Positions 1 through 5,883 of a stretch of DNA of 64,000 nucleotides are shown here, one piece after another (positions within the stretch are counted from its first letter, which is position 1; each line of letters begins with the position of its first letter). Both the position numbers and the translations under genes were made by a program. The notes under the pieces were generated by a model. That model saw only the letters and a program-made list of their open reading frames with translations, did no database searches and was not told where the DNA came from. This DNA is from Clostridium amylolyticum (GTDB taxonomy: Bacteria; Bacillota; Clostridia; Clostridiales; Clostridiaceae), in assembly GCF_900142075.1 (NCBI RefSeq), contig NZ_FQZO01000006.1, forward strand, positions 1-64,000, written 5' to 3'.

Positions 1-221
1 TCATAATCTCTTTCCAAATACCAAACTCTTATTTTATCTTTATAAGCATCAATCTTTGTATAAGTTACTTTTCTTGAATACCTCGGTTCCTCCTCCTGCT
101 TAATCAATTTCTTAACTGTATTTCTGGCTATTCCCAGTTCCCTGGCTATTTGTTTTATCGGGACCCCCTTATTATGCATGTTCTTTACTGTATACCAATC
201 TCTCAAATCCTTCACCTTCAC
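1..221 (-). CDS. istA: IS21-family transposase IstA, N-terminal part
   Basis: An open frame of 73 codons running off the window edge. It starts at GTG (219-221), behind a good AGGGAGGC ribosome binding site. The protein begins VKVKDLRDWYTVKNMHNKG and continues with a helix-turn-helix of the IstA type (IKQIARELGIARNTVKKLI), which binds the transposon ends. The DDE catalytic core would lie outside the window. IstA catalyses strand transfer together with the ATPase IstB, which is also outside. Confidence 0.8.
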   Translation of the reverse strand, partial: MKVKDLRDWYTVKNMHNKGVPIKQIARELGIARNTVKKLIKQEEEPRYSRKVTYTKIDAYKDKIRVWYLERDY

Positions 222-332
222 TTTATGCCTCCCTTGTATGATGTGTTTTGTTACCATACAAGGTTATAATTTTAAAGTGAGGGGGTCAATTTTCGTTGTA
301 AAAAGGGGGTCAATTTTCATTGTAAATCAACA
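1..332 (-). mobile_element. IS21-family insertion sequence, partial (left part outside window)
   Basis: The end of an IS21-like element. It carries the istA start (1-221) and, outside it, two tandem copies of GGGGGTCAATTTTC (about 285-298 and 305-318). IS21 ends characteristically carry such repeated short motifs. The terminal dinucleotide appears to be CA at 331-332, matching the TG...CA ends of this family. The rest of the element, with most of istA and istB, lies beyond the window edge. Immediately outside it is a truncated copy of the toxin-cassette junction repeat, so the element probably inserted into the toxin array. Confidence 0.8.
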
Positions 333-337
333 TTAAC

Positions 338-512
338 TACTAAAAAAATAATAAACTAGCCTACTCAACCTTCAGCTAGTTCATTTCATCTTCTTACTGC
401 TTTATTACAATTATGCTATCAATCTATTTTACTATTTTATTCATATTACAATGGTTTATAAAATAACATTTTTATGCAGCTACTTTTTTCATTATTATGC
501 ATTCTATCATTA
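338..512 (-). repeat. Toxin-cassette junction element, copy 1 (truncated)
   Basis: Tail and hairpin of the recurrent cassette spacer. The inverted pair AACTAGC (354-360) / GCTAGTT (375-381) is followed by T-rich sequence and several TTATGCAG-like words (TTATGCT, TTTATGCAGC, TTATGCATTC). The head of the repeat (GGGCAGAG box) is missing because the IS21 element begins here. On the minus strand the hairpin lies just after the DUF2625 immunity gene, so it probably acts as that gene's terminator. Confidence 0.65.
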
Positions 513-1160
513 TTAACTCAAATTAAACTTCTTACTATATTCTTGATTTATTTTTAGTAATTCTTCAGCTGGCACTATTTTTTTATCTGCTTTTTCTAAT
601 TGTATTTCATTAGACCATAAAAATGGATATATCAATATAGCCTCATTGAATTTAACATTTTTACAATCTTCTTTCCATGTACTCCACCTCATGGTACTAT
701 AAAATTCATCTATATTTCCTTGTGCAATCCAAGCTATAAACTCTGAGTATTTCATTTCTAATGACTCCCACTCTAACGTATCTGGAGCAAAATACCATAC
801 CTCTCCTATTCCTTCAGAGAATTTTCCGGCATTTAAAGCGAAAAGCCCTCCAACAACATCATCCGCAACTATTAACATTTTATCAATCTGCGTTGCAACT
901 CCATTTTCTCCAATTGAATTATATGACAGTATACCTCTGTTAATATTACTGTCGTGTCCAAGTATTCTAATCCAATTATCAATTACTATCCCAGATGTAT
1001 TTAATATTATTGAACCTAATGCTGATTTTGATGTTATTTGTAAAGCATCAAGTGATTTTATCCCATCCTCTAATTCATCTGAATTTAATACTAATTGTCT
1101 ATTAGAACTTATGAACATGTTATTTATTTCTTGCCATAAATTATTATCTATATTACTCAT
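513..1160 (-). CDS. DUF2625-family protein, probable immunity protein to a NucA/NucB toxin
   Basis: A 215-aa protein behind an AGGAGGAAAA ribosome binding site. It matches the DUF2625 pattern: an N-terminal LDALQITSKSALGSIILNT segment, then IVIDNWIRILG, then a VADDVVGGLFALNAG block and EVWYFAPDTLEWESL. The block from about residue 95 is shared with SMI1/SUKH-like proteins that often serve as immunity proteins. Directly upstream is the tip of a NucA/NucB-type nuclease toxin, separated by only 22 bp. I infer that it neutralises that toxin in the cytoplasm. It has no signal peptide or membrane segment. Confidence 0.7.
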   Translation of the reverse strand: MSNIDNNLWQEINNMFISSNRQLVLNSDELEDGIKSLDALQITSKSALGSIILNTSGIVIDNWIRILGHDSNINRGILSYNSIGENGVATQIDKMLIVADDVVGGLFALNAGKFSEGIGEVWYFAPDTLEWESLEMKYSEFIAWIAQGNIDEFYSTMRWSTWKEDCKNVKFNEAILIYPFLWSNEIQLEKADKKIVPAEELLKINQEYSKKFNLS

Positions 1161-1182
1161 TTTTCCTCCTATATTTTAAAAT

Positions 1183-1545
1183 TTAATCATCAGTTATTTT
1201 ATACTTGATTTTGGTTCCATTCGGATATGGTCTCAACTTATGTCCGAAAGTTGATCCTGCCCCTCTATTATCAGAAGGATTAATAGGTCTAACACTTGCA
1301 CCATTCCCACCTTCTTTGAACATAGCTGGTGGATATTCGTCTAAATCCTTTCCTGGAACTTTATCTATGCCTTTCAATGATGCCTTACGATTAGCTTTCG
1401 AACCTGCTCTATCAATTGTTAAAACTTCTGGTTGCGCCTTAACTATTGCATCCTCAATATGCTTTGCCGATTCTGGGTATTTACTTCTCGAAATTTCAAC
1501 CTCTATTACATTAGGGTCTCTTACCCCCTTTGGGCAGAGTCTATC
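1183..1545 (-). pseudogene. 5'-truncated NucA/NucB-type DNase toxin tip
   Basis: An open frame with no proper start. It begins just after an in-frame stop inside the junction repeat and reads LCPKGVRDPNVIEVEIS. It continues with the NucA/NucB deoxyribonuclease core: SKYPESAKHI, LTIDRAGSKANR, then DLDEYPPAMFKEGG and NPSDNRGAGSTFG, and ends at residue KITDD. The DEYP and DNRGAG blocks are the signature of this secreted DNase family. It is the C-terminal toxin domain without an export region, so it is an orphan module that could become active only after recombination onto a full-length toxin gene. The matching immunity gene follows. Confidence 0.75.
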
Positions 1546-1770
1546 TTATTATGTTTTAGTAGTAGAGTTGAGTATTTTCAATGTCTACCACTATTTTATC
1601 ACTCTAAAAAACAATGAACCAGCATACTTAAATTCAACTGGTTCATTTCATCTTTTCACTGCATTATTTAGATTATGCAGTATTAAATTTTCTTACTTTT
1701 ATTGATTTAATACTATTCTGCTATTATTAATTTTTATGCAGTTAATCAACTCTTTATTATGCATTTACTT
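1524..1770 (-). repeat. Toxin-cassette junction element, copy 2
   Basis: A well preserved copy. Its head is CCCCCTTTGGGCAGAG on the plus strand, followed by the TAGTAGAGTTGAGTATTTTCAA segment, a hairpin GAACCAGC/AACTGGTTC at about 1616-1646, and a tail with ATTATGCAG words. On the minus strand it lies between the 125-aa immunity gene and the NucA/NucB toxin tip. The hairpin followed by T-rich sequence could terminate the upstream cassette. Confidence 0.7.
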
Positions 1771-1774
1771 ATCC

Positions 1775-2152
1775 CTATAAATTTATATTACTTAACCTAA
1801 TTGAATCACAATTTATTTCTACCCATTCATTTAATATATCTTGCTCAATTTCTTCTATATCAATTAATACAATACTATCATAAACTTTTAATGTAGCTAA
1901 GTTATCTTCGCTATTATAATCCAACTTCGCTACTATTTTAATTCCCTCATCTTTCTGGATTATTAAATTGCCATTTTCACTTGAAAAGTATGTATTAGCT
2001 TTCCATATAAGTTCATCATCTATATCCATTTCTACGGCATAGCTTTCATTTATTTCTGGTTTATCTCCACCCCACTCAGCAATGAATTCATTATTTTCTA
2101 CTTGAACGACTACCCTACGCTCATCTAATATATCTGCTATTTTAACATTCAT
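1775..2152 (-). CDS. Small acidic protein, probable immunity protein
   Basis: A 125-aa acidic protein behind AGGAGTGATAAACA. It begins MNVKIADILDERRVVVQVE, and the body looks like a beta-rich fold (FIAEWGGDKPEI, YAVEMDIDDELIWKA). I do not recognise a named family. The position argues for immunity: it follows a 5'-truncated toxin tip (2165-2305) and is closed by a junction repeat, the same order as every other cassette here. Cytoplasmic, with no signal or membrane segments. Confidence 0.5.
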   Translation of the reverse strand: MNVKIADILDERRVVVQVENNEFIAEWGGDKPEINESYAVEMDIDDELIWKANTYFSSENGNLIIQKDEGIKIVAKLDYNSEDNLATLKVYDSIVLIDIEEIEQDILNEWVEINCDSIRLSNINL

Positions 2153-2164
2153 TGTTTATCACTC

Positions 2165-2305
2165 CTAATTTTTATATGGAACTCTAACAACTGTATTGTC
2201 AATATTCATAACATTATTTATTGGGTCATAAGTCCATATTTTTTCATTAAGACTACTATATTCTGATTTCGTTATAGTGTCAGACACTCCCTTGGGCATA
2301 CTCTG
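2165..2305 (-). pseudogene. Very short toxin C-terminal fragment
   Basis: An open stretch of about 46 codons beginning inside the junction head with QSMPKGVSD and ending VVRVPYKN before a TAG at 2165-2167. It has the same MPKGV start motif as the other truncated tips, and the immunity-like gene starts 12 bp downstream. The toxin family cannot be recognised from the remaining residues. An internal ATG exists at 2299, but I see no ribosome binding site arguing for expression. Confidence 0.45.
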
Positions 2306-2460
2306 TCTTTTCTATCAACCTAGTGTTTTCAATGTTTTACACTACTATGCAAAAAACCTCTAATTCAAGTAAAGACTTAGATTCCATTCTAATTTCCTAA
2401 ATTCCAGTATTCTGCAGTTAGTTATATTAAAATATTGCAGTTAGTTACATTTGACTAGAT
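2286..2460 (-). repeat. Toxin-cassette junction element, copy 3 (divergent)
   Basis: A degenerate copy. It keeps the head CCCTTGGGCATACTCTGTCTT, the TAGTGTTTTCAATG middle and a tail with TGCAGTTAGTTA words. The hairpin arms characteristic of the other copies are poorly preserved. It lies downstream of the 72-aa gene in the direction of transcription. Confidence 0.5.
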
Positions 2461-2467
2461 TAAGTAC

Positions 2468-2686
2468 TTATTCTTTTGATTTGTTAGTTATATTATTTAT
2501 TCCCTCAAATAACGCATCTCTTAATATCTCTGTATAATTATTATAATTTTTATTTCTTATCTTAATCAAATCCAATACTTCTTTTAACTTTCCATCAACT
2601 ATTATTGTTATTCCTTCAACTTTCTCGCCTGTTTTATCATTTTCAAATTCTTCACTTAACATTGTTACAGTATTTTTATCGCTCAT
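2468..2686 (-). CDS. Small protein with ribbon-helix-helix-like C-terminus
   Basis: A 72-aa protein behind an AGAGGTGTT site, 18 bp after the 167-aa gene and probably cotranscribed with it. The segment GITIIVDGKLKEVLDLIK followed by YTEILRDALFEGINNI looks like a beta strand plus two helices, reminiscent of ribbon-helix-helix regulators or small antitoxins. I cannot assign a family. It could be a second immunity factor or a regulator of the cassette. Confidence 0.45.
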   Translation of the reverse strand: MSDKNTVTMLSEEFENDKTGEKVEGITIIVDGKLKEVLDLIKIRNKNYNNYTEILRDALFEGINNITNKSKE

Positions 2687-2704
2687 TCATAACACCTCTT
2701 ATCT

Positions 2705-3208
2705 TTAATGCTTTAAAAATATATTTTCATTAGTATCATCTACCCAATATTTTTCTTTATCCGGGATTAAATTGGTAAAATCCATATATTCTCCCGTCCA
2801 TCCTTCTGGGACATAATCTTCAAATGATGCAGGTTCAGGGAACATTGAACAAAGCCTTTTACTATCGAAATCCACAAATATAGTTGGGCTAAAATCTAAT
2901 AAGTCATCAAACTCACCTTTACTCTCAGCTTTGTTTTTTAACATACTATTCAATTCATCTGTAGTAACTAAGTACTCCTTGATATTACACAAAAATGACT
3001 CTGCGTTCTTCCTATCTAATACTTTGATTCCTATTCTTTCATTATCATCAATAATGTCTTCGATATTAAATCCTTTATCCAAGTAGGCTTTCTCCAGTTT
3101 TTTATAGTCTAAAAACCATAAATCTTTCTCTGTTACATACCATTGCCAAGCCTTATTATATACTACTCCAACTATAATATTCTCAGCATATATCGGTTCT
3201 ACTTTCAT
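2705..3208 (-). CDS. Probable immunity protein paired with the HYD1-like toxin tip
   Basis: A 167-aa acidic soluble protein with AGGTTAG as ribosome binding site. Visible features are an N-terminal strand-rich part (ENIIVGVVYNKAWQWYV) and a C-terminal part with FPEPASFEDYVPEGW and WVDDTNENIF. The last motif suggests a compact alpha/beta protein. It lies 59 bp downstream of the truncated toxin at 3268-3621, which is the toxin-then-immunity order used throughout this array. I do not recognise the family; its role is inferred from context. Confidence 0.5.
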   Translation of the reverse strand: MKVEPIYAENIIVGVVYNKAWQWYVTEKDLWFLDYKKLEKAYLDKGFNIEDIIDDNERIGIKVLDRKNAESFLCNIKEYLVTTDELNSMLKNKAESKGEFDDLLDFSPTIFVDFDSKRLCSMFPEPASFEDYVPEGWTGEYMDFTNLIPDKEKYWVDDTNENIFLKH

Positions 3209-3267
3209 AAACTAACCTCCAGTTATATTTAGGTTAAAAGGGGTATTTTCTCTTTTAACTTAAAAAA

Positions 3268-3621
3268 TCATTTTCTACCATTAGTCGCATATTCCTCTAG
3301 CCATTGAATCCATGGAGAAGGTATCTCATAGGATTTTCCTGGTGTAGTAGGGTCAACAATTTTAGGTGCTGTTCCTCCCTGATTCAATGGATTAGACTTG
3401 TATCCCTTTTGTGGAATTGCATATTCATTTAGCATATCATCAAACCATTTCGGAACATCAAATTCCACAACTTCAGCATTTGGTCCCCTCTTACTTAGGA
3501 AGTAATTTGCATGCTCAGCATTACCTGTACCAATATTAAGATTAGCAGACTTATTTGGAATACTTACATTTCCATTGCTATCAACATTTATACGAGTTCT
3601 ACTTGCATTTAGCAGAGTCTG
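3268..3621 (-). pseudogene. 5'-truncated polymorphic toxin tip, HYD1-like ADP-ribosyltransferase candidate
   Basis: An open frame that continues upstream of the only ATG (3466-3468) into the junction repeat. It starts around LLNASRTRINVDSNG and includes NIGTGNAEHANYFLSKRG, EFDVPKWFDDMLNEYAIPQ and PLNQGGTAPKIVDPTTPG, ending IQWLEEYATNGRK. The EHANYFL plus FDVP pattern recalls Tox-HYD1, a predicted ADP-ribosyltransferase toxin domain, but this is from memory and tentative. There is no export region, so it is an orphan tip. The downstream 167-aa gene would be its immunity gene. Confidence 0.55.
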
Positions 3622-3848
3622 TCTTATTATCTTTTAGTGATAGAGTTGAGTATTTTCAAGCCTTGCCACTAATTTATCACTATAAAAATCAATGAACTAG
3701 CCTACTTATTTTTCAGCTAGTTCATTTTGTCTTTTTCTCACTGCATTATTACAATTATGCAGTATTAATTTTTATTACTTTTATTAATTTATTTATATTT
3801 TTGATTATACTTTATTATGCAGTGAAACTCTCTATTAGTTAAGCATTT
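3616..3848 (-). repeat. Toxin-cassette junction element, copy 4
   Basis: Head GCAGAGTCTGTCTTATTAT, middle TAGAGTTGAGTATTTTCAAG, hairpin GAACTAGC (about 3694) / GCTAGTTC (about 3715), and a tail with ATTATGCAG and TTATGCAGTG. From 3674 onward it is part of the perfect 424-bp repeat shared with 14750-15173. On the minus strand it follows the first Imm74 gene and precedes the HYD1-like toxin tip. Confidence 0.75.
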
Positions 3849-4097
3849 AGTTATTCAAAAGTTATTACCAAATGAGAATTTTTAGTTTCATCATAAACTT
3901 TCTGTATAATTTCTTGCTTTAATTTTTCATCGATTACTTCATTTTCATATGGTGGTTCCCAATTTTTCATTGTATTTTTAAAAGCAATAAACCCCCCAAT
4001 TACTTTTTCACCTTCAATTTTAACTGTTTTACCATCAATCTCAACCTTTATATATGACATTGTTCCTGTTATCTTCATACCTAATCACCTTTCAAAT
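3674..4097. repeat. 424-bp perfect direct repeat, copy A (Imm74 gene plus spacer)
   Basis: By direct reading it is identical in sequence and length to 14750-15173. It contains the hairpin and tail of the junction element, the complete 75-aa Imm74-like gene, its ribosome binding site, and the last few codons of the toxin gene upstream. Perfect identity over 424 bp, flanked by diverged sequence, indicates a recent duplication or gene conversion. Confidence 0.95.
3851..4078 (-). CDS. Imm74-like immunity protein (copy 1, next to its toxin)
   Basis: A 75-aa protein beginning MKITGTMSYIKVEIDGKTV, followed by IGGFIAFKNTMKNWEPPY and an acidic C-terminal helix. The YIKVE and KNW-PPY blocks match my recollection of the Imm74 immunity family. 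It starts 6 bp after the stop of the full-length toxin gene, behind GGTGATTAGGT, so the two are translated together. By position it should bind and block the ADP-ribosyl-cyclase-like toxin domain in the producing cell. An identical second gene lies at 14927-15154. Confidence 0.75.
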   Translation of the reverse strand: MKITGTMSYIKVEIDGKTVKIEGEKVIGGFIAFKNTMKNWEPPYENEVIDEKLKQEIIQKVYDETKNSHLVITFE

Positions 4098-5329
4098 ATA
4101 ATTTTTTCTATTCCTGTTTCCGGGTCTATAATTGTTATTTTCCTTACACTAGGGTTTTGTTTTAACCTTGGTAATTCAACATTTTCCCATATGTTACCTT
4201 CTCTTAATTCTTTTCCTACAACTGCTCGAATCTCTCCCGATACTTGCTTCGCATACTCTGCTGAAGCATCTTCCCATGCTTTAATTGAATCCGGATTGTT
4301 AAAATCCCATTCTGGCATCTTAATATTCTTATCAGAAATTGTAGATTCTAACGTTACTCCACCTTTTGTTTTTGCAATTTCTGCTGCCCTATCTGCGCCA
4401 CCAATTCCATTGGTTCTACCCGACCAGAAAAACGCTGTATCTGGTTCTGTTTTTAACAACTTAGATATTTCTTCAATATCTATAGCTTTACTAATCCCCT
4501 TAGTAGCAACCTCAACTGTCTCATCCACACCCTTTGCTATATCGCTTATTTCATCTGAGCTCTTTAAACTTCCCTTGATTAAGGTACTTGCTTCATCTGT
4601 ATTCTTTAAAGCTCCTTTCATCAAGGCAGATGCTTCATCCGTATTTTTAAAAGCCGCCTTAGCTAATGAACTCGCTTCGTCTGTATACTTTAGGCCACCG
4701 ATAATAGGAAATACTGCTAGAAGATCCATGCCAGCTTTTCCAGCGTGTTCCCAGGACCATTTCCAATGAGTAAAATCATAAAGTATATCTCTAAGATCCA
4801 TAGGTAAATCTACACCTAATAGCCCTGTACCTACTTGCATAAGTGTGCCTAGTAAAGTTACATCTTCAGTATAGTTTCCTAAGATAAGCTGATTTCCAGA
4901 TTTCTTTAAATAATCTATTACTCTAGAATCCATCTCTACATTGTTTGCAGAATTTATACCTTCTATATCGGCTCCTTCAAAAATGTTTAAATTCTTAATA
5001 TAATTATAATCTGAGTATTGTTCATCATACAATCTATGGCTATCTTCAAAGCGTTTACTATTACTTACTATTTGTTCCTCTGCATTTCTATAGTTTTCTG
5101 CAGCTGAGTATAAGAATTTACTAATATTATACATCTTTTGCTGCGCTTCTTCTATTCTCTTTTGAAGGCTAATCATAGATTGTCCTATTCCATTTCTGCT
5201 TTTTACCTTAGGGTCAAGGGAATAATATATGCTATTAATCTCATCTACCTTTATCTTCAACTGTATAGAAAGAGATTCAGCATATTTTGCTTTGCTCTCC
5301 AGCTCTGAAATATTTACTCTAATAACCAT
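4085..5329 (-). CDS. Full-length polymorphic toxin: WXG/LXG-like N-terminus, pre-toxin domain, ADP-ribosyl-cyclase-like C-terminus
   Basis: A 414-aa protein, probably secreted by a type VII (ESX-like) system since it has no signal peptide. Residues 1-120 are a helical coiled-coil LXG/WXG-type delivery region. Residues about 155-212 (LLGTLMQVGTGLLGVDLP, FTHWKWSWEHAGKAG) resemble the PT-TG pre-toxin domain. Residues about 213-272 are four 15-residue repeats around TDEAS. The C-terminal 115 residues align by eye with CD38/ADP-ribosyl cyclase: FFWSGRT (300-306), TLE (326-328), WDFNNP (341-346), AWEDAS (351-356) and WENVELP (381-387). E385 is the likely catalytic Glu. This would make it an NAD-consuming toxin. 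The start has AGGAGAAAAAGT in front. Imm74 follows after 6 bp. Confidence 0.8.
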   Translation of the reverse strand: MVIRVNISELESKAKYAESLSIQLKIKVDEINSIYYSLDPKVKSRNGIGQSMISLQKRIEEAQQKMYNISKFLYSAAENYRNAEEQIVSNSKRFEDSHRLYDEQYSDYNYIKNLNIFEGADIEGINSANNVEMDSRVIDYLKKSGNQLILGNYTEDVTLLGTLMQVGTGLLGVDLPMDLRDILYDFTHWKWSWEHAGKAGMDLLAVFPIIGGLKYTDEASSLAKAAFKNTDEASALMKGALKNTDEASTLIKGSLKSSDEISDIAKGVDETVEVATKGISKAIDIEEISKLLKTEPDTAFFWSGRTNGIGGADRAAEIAKTKGGVTLESTISDKNIKMPEWDFNNPDSIKAWEDASAEYAKQVSGEIRAVVGKELREGNIWENVELPRLKQNPSVRKITIIDPETGIEKIIFER

Positions 5330-5461
5330 ACTTTTTCTCCTATATAATAATTATCAGGGTACAATTTATTGTGTAATTTCTTTTTTACTTTCAAAACAAT
5401 CACTTAATTACATCACATAACATTTATATTTATTATATACAATTATTACATTATATTCCAT

Positions 5462-5467
5462 AGTCAA
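5462..5467 (-). promoter_or_regulatory. Candidate -35 box upstream of the toxin gene
   Basis: The 258-bp gap 5330-5587 separates the toxin gene from the truncated nuclease gene. On the minus strand a TTGACT at 5462-5467 lies upstream of AT-rich sequence with TATAAT-like words, but the spacing to the best TATAAT is longer than 17 bp. I see no terminator hairpin and no coding remnant in this gap. Confidence 0.25.
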
Positions 5468-5587
5468 CCTATACTTTTTTATGCAGTATCTAATTTATAA
5501 CTTTCTTAAAACTTTACCTACCCCACGTGGCTTTATATATTGACATTGATCCAGCATTCATAAAACTCTTTCATTATTTAATTAATC

Positions 5588-5803
5588 TTATCTATTCGCA
5601 CTAATATAAAATTCTTCATCAAATTCAATACTAACATTAATTTGTGGAAAGTATAAATCTATTAATGCATATTTTCCATCTGTACGTTTTACATATTGTT
5701 GAGTAACTGGCTGTATATCCAATCTACCAAGTTTATGCCAAATAGCATTGATTATATAATTTTCGTAGTCCTTTCTCTTTGTTCGGGATAAAGTTTTAAC
5801 CAA
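5588..5803 (-). pseudogene. Truncated nuclease-like protein, N-terminal fragment
   Basis: 71 codons reading MVKTLSRTKRKDYENYIINA, IWHKLGRLDIQPVTQQYVKR, then ALIDLYFPQINVSIEFDEEF and a stop soon after. The ALIDLYFP...VSIEFDE part looks like the start of a PD-(D/E)XK nuclease core. The expected continuation after the acidic residue is lost; all frames downstream contain stops within a few codons. I think it is a broken homologue of a REase-like protein. It lies just downstream of, and on the same strand as, the helicase-nuclease gene. Confidence 0.5.
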
Positions 5804-5883
5804 ATATTCTCTTTTCTTATCCTATGTGATTTATACACCTCAAATTAAATTTTCTTTAGGGAACTGTTATAACTTGATTATCT

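Noticed and set aside
1205..1705. 166-aa plus-strand frame antisense to the NucA/NucB tip
   Set aside because: It lies across the toxin tip and the junction repeat, has no ribosome binding site and reads only as the complement of better-supported minus-strand coding sequence.
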